From: Tautonia sp040717455
Lineage (GTDB): Bacteria; Planctomycetota; Planctomycetia; Isosphaerales; Isosphaeraceae
Assembly: GCF_040717455.1 (NCBI RefSeq)
Contig: NZ_JBFEFH010000008.1
Location: 1 to 64,000 of the forward strand
DNA length: 64,000 bases
Direction: 5' to 3'
Shown here: positions 44,868 through 53,656 of the stretch, in pieces
Position numbering within the stretch: position 1 is the stretch's first letter
Layout of the letters: each line of letters begins with the position of its first letter
Notes under the pieces: model-generated
Databases searched by the model: none
What the model saw: the letters and a program-made list of their open reading frames with translations, nothing else
Told to the model about the DNA's origin: nothing
Made by a program: the position numbers and the translations under genes

Positions 44868-45680
44868 ATGGACATCATGGATTCCAAAGGGTTCGGGACG
44901 CTGATCGGGCTGGTGATGAGTGTGACGATGGTGCAGGCGGCGGGATCGGCGGAGATCTTGTATGTGCAGGATTTCGAGAACCCGACCGGGTTCCGCAACG
45001 ACGGGGCGGATGTGAACATTTTTCGGACGGTGAATCAGCTTTATGGGAACCAGCCGACCGGATTTCAGTTTGCCCAGGCGAACACGGTGGAGACGCTGCT
45101 GATCACCGGGAACCAGGCGTTCGGGACGGGGTATTCGGACCCGTCGGGCATCGGGGGCAATTACACGCTGGGGATGCTGTCGAGTTTTCAGAATGACCTG
45201 CTGGGCCTGTCGTTCGACACGGGGGGCAGGCAGTTCCTGAATTTCCAGCTCACGGTGTCGAGCATCGACCTGAGCGCCTGGAACGGGCCGTTCGTGGCGG
45301 CGGGGGCGGTGCCGGTGTTCCGGTTCACGCTGTATGACAACCCGTCGGGGGCGAACGGGCTGTTCGGGAATGGGACGATCCTGGATCGGATCGAGGCGTC
45401 GGGGACGGCCTCGGCGCGGTCGGTATTTGATTGGACGACGCTGCTGCTGCCGCTGAACGCCTCGGGGTCGACGAATGGAAGGGTGACGATTCAGATTGAC
45501 CTGCTCAGCGGTGGTTATGCGGCGATGGATAATTTCCGGATCGTCGCGTCGGACATCCGCGGCGACCTGGGGACGATCCCGGAGCCGAGTAGCCTGATTT
45601 CGCTCGGGCTGGGCCTGGCCGGGCTGGGAGGGATGCTGGTGCGGCATCGGGCCGGGAGGGGGCGATCGCAGGTGGCGTGA
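44868..45680 (+). CDS. PEP-CTERM sorting domain protein
   Basis: A 270-residue exported protein from ATG 44868 with a signal peptide (about 10-27, cut near GSAE). The C-terminus has the PEP-CTERM signal: IPEPSSLISL, a hydrophobic helix and a basic end (RHRAGRGR). This is processed by an exosortase (not in the window) and anchors or releases the protein at the envelope. The mature domain is Asn/Gly-rich and beta-like (FENPTGFRNDGADV, YSDPSGIGGNYTLGML), similar to many PEP-CTERM proteins linked to exopolysaccharide. An intrinsic hairpin follows. Confidence 0.88.
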   Translation: MDIMDSKGFGTLIGLVMSVTMVQAAGSAEILYVQDFENPTGFRNDGADVNIFRTVNQLYGNQPTGFQFAQANTVETLLITGNQAFGTGYSDPSGIGGNYTLGMLSSFQNDLLGLSFDTGGRQFLNFQLTVSSIDLSAWNGPFVAAGAVPVFRFTLYDNPSGANGLFGNGTILDRIEASGTASARSVFDWTTLLLPLNASGSTNGRVTIQIDLLSGGYAAMDNFRIVASDIRGDLGTIPEPSSLISLGLGLAGLGGMLVRHRAGRGRSQVA

Positions 45681-45703
45681 CGGGCGACCGGGCCGGAGGG
45701 GGA

Positions 45704-45725
45704 CGCCTTCGAAGGCTCGAAGGCG
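45704..45725 (+). terminator. 9-bp hairpin after the PEP-CTERM gene
   Basis: Arms 45704-45712 and 45717-45725 are exact reverse complements (CGCCTTCGA/TCGAAGGCG) with a 4-nt loop, 23 bp after the stop. No U-tract follows. Confidence 0.5.
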
Positions 45726-45858
45726 CCCGACGGTTCGGTCGAGCAGGACGGCGTCATCGGCCGCGACGGGCGGGCCGGGCGGTGGATGAGGGGACGGGGC
45801 GGGGGCTATGATGGGGCATGTCGGTTGACATTGCCTTTCCTGCCCGCGAGACGATCCC

Positions 45859-46878
45859 ATGCCCGGCCCCCGATTGCCCAGCAACCCCGGCCAGTTCCCG
45901 ACGACTCGACCGCGCCGAGCGAGGCGAGAGGACTGGTCGAGGAGGCTGGTGGCGGAACACCAATTGAGTGTGAATGACCTGATCTGGCCGCTGTTCGTGT
46001 TCGACGGGCCGGGGGATCGGCAGGCCGTGCCGTCGATGCCGGGGGTCGAGCGGCTGGCGATCGGGCCGTTGGTCGAGGCGGCGGCGCGGGCGGCCGAACT
46101 GGGGATCCCGGCCGTCGCGATCTTCCCGGCAACCGACCCGGGCCTGAAGACGCCGGAGGCCGAGGAGGCGGTGAACCCGGAGAACCTGGTGTGCCGCGCC
46201 GTGAGGGCGGTGAAGGAGCAGGTGCCGGGTATTGGGATCATTTGCGACGTGGCGCTCGACCCGTATTCGAGCCACGGTCAGGATGGCCTGGTGCGCGACG
46301 GATACGTGGTGAACGACGAGACGGTGGAGGCGCTCTGCCGGCAGGCGGTGGTGCAGGCCGAGGCCGGGTGCGACGTGATCGCGCCGAGCGACATGATGGA
46401 CGGCCGGGTGGGGGCGATCCGCCGGGCGCTCGACGCGGCCGGGTTCGAACGGGTGCAGATCCTTGCGTATGCGGCCAAGTACGCATCGAGCTTCTATGGC
46501 CCGTTCCGGGACGCGGTGGGGTCGGCCGGGAATCTGGGGTCGGGGGACAAGAAGACCTATCAGATGGACCCGGCCAACGGCGACGAGGCGCTGCGCGAGG
46601 TGGCGCTCGACATCGCCGAGGGGGCCGACATGGTGATGGTCAAGCCGGGGATGCCGTACCTGGACATCGTGCACCGGGTGAAGGAGGCGTTCGGCCTGCC
46701 GACCTATGCCTATCAGGTGAGCGGCGAGTACGCGATGATCCGGGCGGCGGGGGATCGGGGGTGGCTCGACGGCGACCGGGCGATGATGGAAAGTTTGCTC
46801 GCGTTCAAACGTGCGGGGGCCGATGGGGTGTTGACCTATTTCGCCCGAGAGGCGGCGGAGCGGCTGCGAACCGGGTAA
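45859..46878 (+). CDS. hemB: Delta-aminolevulinic acid dehydratase (porphobilinogen synthase)
   Basis: A 339-residue cytosolic enzyme from ATG 45859 that condenses two 5-aminolevulinate to porphobilinogen in haem synthesis. The Schiff-base lysines are in AAKYASS (Lys 207) and MVKPGMPYLD (Lys 262). VSGEYAMIRAA and SSHGQDGLV are further family motifs. The canonical zinc Cys triplet is absent (DVALDPYSSHG here), placing it with the magnesium-type enzymes. The RidA-like gene follows 48 bp downstream on the same strand. Confidence 0.96.
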   Translation: MPGPRLPSNPGQFPTTRPRRARREDWSRRLVAEHQLSVNDLIWPLFVFDGPGDRQAVPSMPGVERLAIGPLVEAAARAAELGIPAVAIFPATDPGLKTPEAEEAVNPENLVCRAVRAVKEQVPGIGIICDVALDPYSSHGQDGLVRDGYVVNDETVEALCRQAVVQAEAGCDVIAPSDMMDGRVGAIRRALDAAGFERVQILAYAAKYASSFYGPFRDAVGSAGNLGSGDKKTYQMDPANGDEALREVALDIAEGADMVMVKPGMPYLDIVHRVKEAFGLPTYAYQVSGEYAMIRAAGDRGWLDGDRAMMESLLAFKRAGADGVLTYFAREAAERLRTG

Positions 46879-46926
46879 CTTGTCTTGGGATTCCGTGTTG
46901 GCCCCCAACGAGAACGAGTCTTTCAG

Positions 46927-47682
46927 ATGTCATTGCTGGATCATCCGACGGGTGGGTATCGCGTGTTGCCGGGGATCGAGCCGTATTCGTGCGGCGTGAT
47001 CGCGGCGGAGGGGTTCGAGATCGTGCATGCGACGTTCGAGCGTCCGGTGCCGGTGTCGGAGGGGTTCGAGCGGGTGCGGGCGCATCTGGGGCGCGAGGGG
47101 AGGCCGGTCTCGGCGCTGTGCGGGGTGGAGCTGCGCTCGCCCAGGCCGTTCAGCTTCGAGGGGTTCGCCGCGTTCAATGCGTCTTATGCGAAGGTCTTGA
47201 AGGAGTGGGGCGTGTTCCTGGGCGAGGTGAATCCGGTGGCCCGGACGAACGTCGCCCCGGAGGGACAGGCGCCCGGGTCGCCGTCGTTCTACGGATTCTC
47301 GTATACGAGGGAGTGCGACCCGACGCTCCCGCCGACGTTCGTGGTCGCGGGGGCGGGGGAGCTGCCCGAAGGGGTGCTGGAGGAGTCGGCGATCGTGCGG
47401 GGCGGTGAGACCGATCCGGATGCGATCGCCGAGAAGGCGAGGTTCGTGATGGGCCTGATGGAGGGGCGGCTCCGGGGGCTGGGCGTGGGCTGGGATCGGG
47501 TGACGGCGGCTGATGTGTACACGATTCATCCCGTGGCGGCGTTGCTGCCGGGGGTCATCCTGGGGCGGATGGGGGCGTCGGCGATTCACGGGATTCGCTG
47601 GTTCTTCAGCCGGCCGCCGATCGTGGGGATCGAGTACGAGATGGACCTGCGGGGCGTTCGGACGGAGATCCGGCTGGCGTGA
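46927..47682 (+). CDS. RidA/YjgF-like protein next to hemB
   Basis: A 251-residue protein from ATG 46927. The C-terminal half reads KARFVMGLMEGRLRGLGV then VTAADVYTIHPV, which resembles the YjgF/RidA/2-aminomuconate-deaminase superfamily; the N-terminal half has CGVELRSPRPFSFEGF and NASYAKVLKEWGV. It is about twice the length of a single RidA (130 residues), so it may hold two related folds. Enamine/imine deamination is possible given the hemB neighbour, but that is inference. Confidence 0.5.
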   Translation: MSLLDHPTGGYRVLPGIEPYSCGVIAAEGFEIVHATFERPVPVSEGFERVRAHLGREGRPVSALCGVELRSPRPFSFEGFAAFNASYAKVLKEWGVFLGEVNPVARTNVAPEGQAPGSPSFYGFSYTRECDPTLPPTFVVAGAGELPEGVLEESAIVRGGETDPDAIAEKARFVMGLMEGRLRGLGVGWDRVTAADVYTIHPVAALLPGVILGRMGASAIHGIRWFFSRPPIVGIEYEMDLRGVRTEIRLA

Positions 47683-47746
47683 GGGGCCGGGATCGGGATG
47701 CGGGATGGGGGCCGGCACGGCGTTGCGCCGTGATGGTGCCGGAAGT

Positions 47747-47795
47747 CCCCTCGCCCGGCCTGCGGCCACCCTCGCCCCAGAGTCGGGGGAGAGGG
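47747..47795. repeat. REP-like palindromic repeat, copy 2
   Basis: CCCCTCGCCCGGCCTGCGG, then CCACCCTCGCCCC, a short spacer and CGGGGGAGAGGG. Same family as 29553. A more divergent copy in tandem follows at about 47806-47857. Confidence 0.65.
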
Positions 47796-47927
47796 TTGAA
47801 TCAGCCCCCCTCACGCGGGCCGTCATTCACCCGATCCGTCGCGGGCGGGGGAGAGGGATTGGGGGTGCTCGTCGGGGTCAGGGCGAGGGGAATCAGGTGC
47901 GGGGCAGGAAGGCGAGTGAGGATAGGT

Positions 47928-48383
47928 TCAAACGCCGATGTCCTCGTTCCAGAGGTCGGGGCGGTCGTTGATGAATGATTTCATCAGGTGAATGCATTCG
48001 GGATCGTCGAGGATGTCGAGGGCGACACCTTGCGAGCGGAGCAGGTCCTCGGCGCCGAGGAAGTTGCGGTGCTCACCGATGACGATGCGGGGGATTTTGT
48101 AGAGCAAGGCGGCCCCGGAGCACATGGGGCAGGGGCTGAGGGTGGTGTAGAGGACGGCCCGCCGGTAGTCGCGGGCACGGAGTCGGCCGGCGCGTTCGAG
48201 GGCGTCCATCTCGGCGTGGAGGATGACGCTGTCCTGTTGCACGCGCCGGTTGTGGCCCCGGCCGATGATGCGCCGGTCGAGCACCAGGACGGAACCGATG
48301 GGGATGCCCCCCTCGGCCAGGCCGAGCCGGGCCTCGTCGATCGCGGCCTGCATGAAGGGGTCGGGGGATGCGGATGGGCTCAT
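47928..48383 (-). CDS. Yeast-type cytosine deaminase
   Basis: A 151-residue protein from ATG 48383. It has the CDA-fold zinc site HAEMDAL (His 56, Glu 58) and TLSPCPMCSGA (Cys 85, Cys 88). After that it tracks yeast Fcy1 closely: a KIPRIVIGEHRNF stretch and a C-terminal FINDRPDLWNEDIGV, which in Fcy1 caps the active site. It should convert cytosine to uracil. The usual bacterial CodA is an unrelated amidohydrolase. It is divergent from the PcfJ-like gene. tRNA adenosine deaminase is less likely. Confidence 0.83.
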   Translation of the reverse strand: MSPSASPDPFMQAAIDEARLGLAEGGIPIGSVLVLDRRIIGRGHNRRVQQDSVILHAEMDALERAGRLRARDYRRAVLYTTLSPCPMCSGAALLYKIPRIVIGEHRNFLGAEDLLRSQGVALDILDDPECIHLMKSFINDRPDLWNEDIGV

Positions 48384-48686
48384 CGGAGAGTTCCTGGGAA
48401 GGGGTGCTTGAGCATTTGACGCGCGATTCCGGGGATGGCGGCGAACCTGGCGCGGGATCGGGGTGTCTTGGTCCCGCGAGACGAGACCGATCCGTTTCCG
48501 AGAGGAGGTCGCGATGACGACCATGACCCTTCGAAGTATGTCGAATCCGACATCGTACCACAGTGCGCGATTCGCCACCTGAATCCGTCGATCACGCTCG
48601 GGGGGACTGTTCCGGCCGTGACGGCGACGTGGCGTTCGTCGTCCGCCGTTCGGGATGGTTCCGGGGATTTTACCGAGCGATTGATC
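48384..48686. other. 303-bp divergent gap between deaminase and PcfJ-like genes
   Basis: No gene is supported; it should hold the two divergent promoters. The plus-strand frame of the PcfJ-like gene is open back to 48435, so a longer N-terminus cannot be excluded, but the sequence there lacks a domain. Confidence 0.35.
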
Positions 48687-49898
48687 ATGTCTACGTCACG
48701 ATCGTATCGAGAGTTTGCGAAGTCGAACATCGACGAGGCCATCCGCCTGGCCCTGGCCGAGTCGGGCGGGGTGAAGGCCAGGCGGGCGTTGTCGCGGATG
48801 ATCTGGACGGTCCAGGGCCGTTCGGACCTGCTGCGGCCGGCTCGCCATGCGGGGCGGTCCGATGCGGAGATGCTGCGTCGGATCGTGCGCGGGCTGGCCG
48901 CGCTGCTGGGGTTCCGCGCGTCGTGGCTCCGGCCCCTGGAGGAGTGGGAGCCGCGGGGCGAGAGGGCTCGCGGCGTCTTTTCGTCGCTTGCTCATCATTT
49001 GCTGGCCAACTACCCGGTGCCGGCGGTGCTGCATGCGGCCTGGTTCGAGGAGGCGGGGTACTGGGCGTATCGGCAGCAACACTGGTTTCATCATGTGGGG
49101 ATGGGGAGGAGCCTGCGGAGCGCCGGGTTCCCGATCGCGTTGACGAGGCGGATGGCGCACGAGTTCTCGAACGCGCCGGCTCATGTCGAGGTCGGGTTTG
49201 CCCTGCGATGGGCGGAGGTGCGGGGGCTGGGGGGCTCCGAGGCGCTGGCGAACGCGGTGGCCTCGACCCGCCTGAAGCGGGAGTTCCTCGGCCAGGAGTT
49301 CTGGAGGTCGTTGATCCACCTGCTGCTCAACGCGAGGGGGTTGGAGCTGGGGCAGATCACTCCGATCGTGGAGTACCTGTATCATCAGAAGTTCGCGCAG
49401 AGGACGGTGATCATCGGGGAGGACACGGAGCTGTCGATCGATCCGCCCCGGCCCGACCTGTCGATCAAGGGGTGTACCGCGGCCTCGCTGGTGCGGCGGG
49501 CGAGGGAGTGGGAGGCGGAGCGACGTCCGGAAGGCCCGGTGCGGAGGCGGTTCGCCTGGGATCGTTCGGGGATCCGGGAATTCCAGGGGGATCGGACCGA
49601 GGGCAAGGCCTGGACGATCCGGGAGCTGCTCGACAGCGACGACCTGGCCGCGGAGGGGAAGGCGATGAAGCATTGCGTGGCGACCTATACGGAGTTCTGC
49701 GTGAAGCGGCGATCGACGATCTGGTCGCTCGGCCTGGAGGGGCCGGACGGTCGGCGCAGGCTGGCCACGATCGAGGTCGACCCGAGCACCAAAACAGTCG
49801 TTCAAGCGAGCATGAAATGCAACGAGGAGCCGGACGAGCCGTGCCGGTCGATCGTGCGGGAGTGGGCCAGTCGCGAGGGCTTGACCGTCGAGTGCTGA
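48687..49898 (+). CDS. PcfJ-like domain protein
   Basis: A 403-residue protein from ATG 48687; no strong ribosome site is visible and the frame extends further upstream. The C-terminal third has AEGKAMKHCVATY at about 322-334, then CVKRRSTIWSLGL, the core of the PcfJ-like domain (PF14284). The rest is helical and Arg/Trp-rich. PcfJ was named from an enterococcal conjugative plasmid but the domain is common in chromosomes without conjugation genes. Its role is unknown; conserved His and Cys may bind metal or nucleic acid. Confidence 0.75.
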   Translation: MSTSRSYREFAKSNIDEAIRLALAESGGVKARRALSRMIWTVQGRSDLLRPARHAGRSDAEMLRRIVRGLAALLGFRASWLRPLEEWEPRGERARGVFSSLAHHLLANYPVPAVLHAAWFEEAGYWAYRQQHWFHHVGMGRSLRSAGFPIALTRRMAHEFSNAPAHVEVGFALRWAEVRGLGGSEALANAVASTRLKREFLGQEFWRSLIHLLLNARGLELGQITPIVEYLYHQKFAQRTVIIGEDTELSIDPPRPDLSIKGCTAASLVRRAREWEAERRPEGPVRRRFAWDRSGIREFQGDRTEGKAWTIRELLDSDDLAAEGKAMKHCVATYTEFCVKRRSTIWSLGLEGPDGRRRLATIEVDPSTKTVVQASMKCNEEPDEPCRSIVREWASREGLTVEC

Positions 49899-49951
49899 AC
49901 CCCCGGGCCCCACTGGTTCGGGCGATTCATCGACATGCTGATCCGCGAGGA

Positions 49952-50884
49952 TCAGGATGCGTCCTGATCGGGCGGGCCGGGGAGGGACCGCACCAGGGGG
50001 CGGATGACCGACCAGAGCTGTTGCTTGATGCGGACGGCGGGCGGGTTGTCGAGGGTGCGGGGGGATCGGTCGGGGGCCGGGGCCGGTGCGAGGAGGCAGA
50101 TGGTCAGCTCGCCGTCGGTGACGTAGCGGTCGCCGCCCCCGTTGCGCCCGGAGAGGGTCGCGCCGACCCCGGTGACCTGGAAGACCTCGGCGAGCCGGCC
50201 GTGCGACCGGAGGTCGGCGATCAGCCCGTCGCGCTCGGCGTCGATGTCGGGGCCGATGTGGTGGGTGATCTGGCCGGTCCGGTGGCTGAGGCCCACACTC
50301 TCGTCGAAGGTGACGGCGCCGATCCAGAGGGGGACGCCGTCCCGGCCGAGTTCCACCGACTCCCAGAACCGGACGTGGTGGCGACGCCGGGCGCTGGTGC
50401 CGACGGGCTTCTCGAACGCGAGGTCCTGCTTGCGGCCGAACAGGAAGAGGTTGCTGACGGGGGCGTCGGGGTCGGGCCGGTCGCGGAGGACGCTGCCGGC
50501 GATGGCGAGGCTGGAACGGAAGGTGATGGGGTCGGCGGCATCCCATCCGGAATTGAGCATGGATTGGATGACCTCGGATTCCGAGCCGATGAGGCCGACG
50601 TTGAGCGGGTCGCCGGGGATGCCCTGGGCGGTCCGGGTGACCTTGGGGGCGTTTTCCATGACCGGGTGGTGCTCGTAGTGTCGCCAGAGGATCGGCAGGA
50701 CGGCATATGCGAGCACCAGCCAGGTGATGATCACGACGAGGAGGACCCCGAGGGCGCGGAGCAAGGCGCGTTGCCAACGCGGCCGGCGACCGGCGGAGGC
50801 GGGGTTCGGCTCCGGTTCCGGCTTCGTGGGCGGGGGGATCGAAGAGTCGGCGTCGGCCTCGACGTCGGCGTGCTCGTCGGACAT
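49952..50884 (-). CDS. LssY C-terminal domain membrane protein
   Basis: A 310-residue protein from ATG 50884. A Pro/Glu/Asp-rich cytoplasmic head (about 1-38) precedes one membrane helix (about 40-62). The rest matches LssY_C (PF14067): GDPLNVGLIGSESEVIQSML, GWDAADPITFRSSLAIAG, NLFLFGRKQDLAFEKPVG and RRRHHVRFW. LssY_C is often fused to a phosphatase or a DedA-like protein; here it stands alone. Function is unknown. A small cupin gene follows in reverse order 50 bp upstream on the same strand. Confidence 0.82.
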   Translation of the reverse strand: MSDEHADVEADADSSIPPPTKPEPEPNPASAGRRPRWQRALLRALGVLLVVIITWLVLAYAVLPILWRHYEHHPVMENAPKVTRTAQGIPGDPLNVGLIGSESEVIQSMLNSGWDAADPITFRSSLAIAGSVLRDRPDPDAPVSNLFLFGRKQDLAFEKPVGTSARRRHHVRFWESVELGRDGVPLWIGAVTFDESVGLSHRTGQITHHIGPDIDAERDGLIADLRSHGRLAEVFQVTGVGATLSGRNGGGDRYVTDGELTICLLAPAPAPDRSPRTLDNPPAVRIKQQLWSVIRPLVRSLPGPPDQDAS

Positions 50885-50933
50885 GGACGTTTCCTCGACG
50901 TGGGAGGGGGCGGGGTCGGGGGGTGGGGGGGCG

Positions 50934-51269
50934 TCAGGAGTTATGAGTGTTTTTGAGGAGGATCAGGAGCATGATCGTGGGGGTCCTGGCCCGGATGGCG
51001 TGGGTGAGGCCGGCGGGCATCTGGGCGAAGGTGCCGGCGCGGGCGTCGAGGGCATCCGGGCCGAGGGTCAGGGTCGCCTCCCCCGCGATGAACTGGAGGA
51101 TGGCGGGGGCGGAGGCGGTGTGCTCGGACAGCTCCTGGCCGGCGGCGAAGGTGAAGAGCACGGCCTTGGTGCGGTCATCCTGGTGGATGGTGCGGCTGAG
51201 GATGCCGTCTTCGAGCGGCATCGATTCCCGATTCAGGTCGGCGAAGTAGGTGTACGAGGGGCTGCTCAT
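50934..51269 (-). CDS. Small cupin-domain protein
   Basis: A 111-residue protein from ATG 51269. The cupin barrel has FAAGQELSEHTASAPAILQF and then GTFAQMPAGLTHAIRA, giving Glu and His residues of the two cupin motifs; the first motif has a single clear His, so the metal site may be altered. Single-domain cupins of this size are often metal-binding isomerases or sensors. The substrate is unknown. Confidence 0.8.
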   Translation of the reverse strand: MSSPSYTYFADLNRESMPLEDGILSRTIHQDDRTKAVLFTFAAGQELSEHTASAPAILQFIAGEATLTLGPDALDARAGTFAQMPAGLTHAIRARTPTIMLLILLKNTHNS

Positions 51270-51780
51270 GGGGGGCCTCCGTGGGCGGGTCGGCGCGGCT
51301 CGCGAAGGGGGCGGCCTGAGACCATTCTGACCCGCGGGGCGGCTTGGGTCAAAAGGTTTTGATCGTTTGGGCGGGGCAGGACGGTTCGTCGGCGATCGCG
51401 GGGGTGTTCAGGGAGTCGGGTAGTGGGATGTGAATGTCTTTGCATCGATCCGGCCCGGTTGGGAGGCCCCGGGCGATCGGGCCGGGCGGCGGGGAGAGGG
51501 GGCCGCCGGATCGACGGGTTGTGGCCGTGCTGGAGGCCCTCTTGCTCGGCCTGCGGCAACCCGTTGCCGCGTGCGCGGGGAGTGGGCCGGGGTGAGGGGG
51601 CTGAGGCCGGGTCGCAAGGCGGGGCGTTCTCGCCGAAGGCCCCCTCACCCGGCCTTCGGCCACCCTCTCCCCCGAGCGGGGGAGAGGGGCGGAATCGTGC
51701 GGGGCTCCCGGACTGGCGGACGCCCGAGGCTCGGAGGGGGCGAGGGGCGGAGGGATGAGGATGTGAGAATCGTAGCGTAA
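51270..51780. other. 511-bp gap with REP-like repeats
   Basis: No gene is supported. It contains a clear copy of the REP-like repeat (51640-51690) and a degenerate one at about 51546-51603. These may act as transcription-end structures for the minus-strand CaCA antiporter gene that ends at 51781. Confidence 0.5.
51640..51690. repeat. REP-like palindromic repeat, copy 3
   Basis: CCCCTCACCCGGCCTTCGGC and CACCCTCTCCCCC, then GAGC and GGGGGAGAGGGGC. The two halves form stems; this is one of the best-conserved copies in the window. Confidence 0.75.
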
Positions 51781-52869
51781 TCAGGGGCGTGCGGGGCGGC
51801 TGCGCCATTCGCGGACGGCGACGACGGCGAGGGTGATGATGGTCAGGGGGATGATGAAGCCGCCCATCACCAGGCGGAAGGGGGTGAGCCAACCGGGCTC
51901 GGTCGCGGCGAAGACGAGGTGGGCGGTGTAGGCGACGTAGTAGCCGAGGAAGAGGGCCCCTTCCCAGCGGGCGATGCGGTGCCCGCTGGCGAAGATGGGC
52001 AGGCAGGCGACGGCCACGGCGACCATCACCGGCAGGTCGAACCCGATCGCGGCGGGAGGGACCGGCACCCCGGCCGGCGCGACGGCGGAGGAGAGGCCGA
52101 GCACGCAGAGGATATTGAAGAGGCAACTGCCGATGACGTTGCCCACGGCGATGTCACGCTCCCCCCGGAGGCTGGCGATGACCGAGGTGGCGACCTCGGG
52201 CAGCGAGGTGCCGGCGGCTACGATCGTCAGGCCGATGACCAGCTCGCTGACCCCCAGCACGCGGGCGAAGGTGACGGACGACTCGACCAGCCAGCGGGAG
52301 CCGATGACCAGCAAGGCCAGCCCGGCGACCATCAGCACGACCTGGAGCACCAGCCGTCCCGCCTTCGACGGCTCCGAACCGGCGCCGTAGGCGCGGGCGA
52401 ATTCGTGTTCGACTTCGCGATCTTCTTTGCGGCTCTGGCGGACGAGCCAGGCGGTGTAGACGAGGATTCCGGCGAAGAGTCCGAGACCGTCGATGCGGCC
52501 GATCTCGCCGTCCCATCCCAGGACGAGCAGGAGCAGGGAGGCCCCGATCATCAGCGGCACGTCGAGCCGGATCAGTTGCCCGGCGACGACGAGGGGGGTG
52601 ATGAGGGCGGAGAGGCCGAGGATGAACAGGATGTTGAAGATGTTGCTCCCCACCACGTTGCCGAGCGCGAGGTCGGCCTGGCCGGCGTAACCGGCCTGGA
52701 GCGAGACGGCCAGCTCCGGGGCGCTGGTGCCGAAGGCGACGACCGTGAGGCCGATGACCAGCGGCGAGATCCGCAAGGCCGCCGCCAGGGCCGAGGCACC
52801 CCGGACGAACACCTCGGCCCCGGCAACCAGGGCGATCAGGCCGATGACGAACCACAAGGCGGTGAGCAT
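51781..52869 (-). CDS. Calcium/sodium antiporter of the CaCA family
   Basis: A 362-residue membrane protein from ATG 52869 with ten to eleven segments in two inverted repeats. The alpha-1 region is VAFGTSAPELAVSLQAG with GNVVGSNIFNILFILG, and the alpha-2 region is VAAGTSLPEVATSVIASL with GNVIGSCLFNILCVLG. These hold the Glu and Asn residues that bind Ca/Na. It matches YrbG-type exchangers, which extrude Ca2+ using Na+ or H+. Length and motifs are complete. Confidence 0.93.
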   Translation of the reverse strand: MLTALWFVIGLIALVAGAEVFVRGASALAAALRISPLVIGLTVVAFGTSAPELAVSLQAGYAGQADLALGNVVGSNIFNILFILGLSALITPLVVAGQLIRLDVPLMIGASLLLLVLGWDGEIGRIDGLGLFAGILVYTAWLVRQSRKEDREVEHEFARAYGAGSEPSKAGRLVLQVVLMVAGLALLVIGSRWLVESSVTFARVLGVSELVIGLTIVAAGTSLPEVATSVIASLRGERDIAVGNVIGSCLFNILCVLGLSSAVAPAGVPVPPAAIGFDLPVMVAVAVACLPIFASGHRIARWEGALFLGYYVAYTAHLVFAATEPGWLTPFRLVMGGFIIPLTIITLAVVAVREWRSRPARP

Positions 52870-53126
52870 GGGAAACGTCCTGCGGGACCGGGCACGGGTC
52901 GGGGGAGCGGGAATCGCGATCCATCCTGATCATCGCGGGCAAATTTGTCCATCAGCGACTCGTTCGCTCCGGGACGATTGCGGGATTCTTCGGGGCGGAT
53001 CGTGCGTCGTCGTGTCGCCCGATGTGAGGGCGGGGGGCTGGCCGCGGGAGGAGGCGGGGAGTGGGAGACGTCGTCGGGAGCGGTCGCAACCATTGCGCAC
53101 CGAAGGAGGGGCGATTGGGAAGGGGA

Positions 53127-53154
53127 CGTGCGTTTTCGCGGACTCAAGACACTC
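53127..53154 (+). repeat. 28-bp palindromic element, copy 1
   Basis: GTGCGTTTTCGCGGACTCAA core with partial inverted ends. Near-identical over its core to the copy at 53339, but its right arm is degenerate. Confidence 0.6.
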
Positions 53155-53262
53155 GACCACCGCTTGCAGATTCGATCGGCGGGTTCACCGTGTTCGCAAC
53201 CGGTTGTTGCGGATGGCTTCCGCAGTTGATTGCCAGACATGTTTTGATTGGGAATGGGTGTA

Positions 53263-53291
53263 GGGTGCTGTCGAGTCTTCGAAGACGCACC
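53263..53291 (-). repeat. 28-bp palindromic element, copy 2 (inverted)
   Basis: On the minus strand it reads GGTGCGTCTTCGAAGACTCG and then ACAGCACCC. The same layout as the other two copies, in the opposite orientation, with a strong TCTTCGAAGA centre. Confidence 0.6.
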
Positions 53292-53338
53292 ACCCAGCGG
53301 AAGGCATACCGCCCCGGGGTTCCCAACGTTGTGTGTCC

Positions 53339-53367
53339 GGTGCGTTTTCGCAGACTCAACGCACCCT
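53339..53367 (+). repeat. 28-bp palindromic element, copy 3
   Basis: GGTGCGTT at the left end and AACGCACC at the right are exact reverse complements around TTCGCAGACTC. This is the best-preserved copy in the group. Confidence 0.7.
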
Positions 53368-53656
53368 CCTCCACTCGACGCACCCTGCGGGGCTCGATTA
53401 TTCCGGTGACTTGAGAGAATTTTCTGAAATCATCTCGGTTGCTCTGTCATGATGTCCGAAACTGTGATAAGGAAAGATTGCATCACGCCGTGAGTTTGTC
53501 TTGGGAAGCACTTCACACGCATTCTGAAGGCCGGTCACTCATTCCGGTGTCATTCGTGCAGCTTTGCACGATGGCGAGAATCCTTCGAATGGTTCGGTTC
53601 GACGGGGGCATTCGTTCCCACCGGCCGATCTCACCCAGCACAACGGGGGCATTGCG

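Larger units (their letters stand above)
52870..53656. other. 787-bp gap with three palindromic elements
   Basis: No gene is supported in either strand. It is less GC-rich than its surroundings, notably 53400-53500. Three copies of a 28-bp imperfect palindrome (53127, 53263, 53339) lie inside. It may be a decayed mobile region. Confidence 0.5.
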
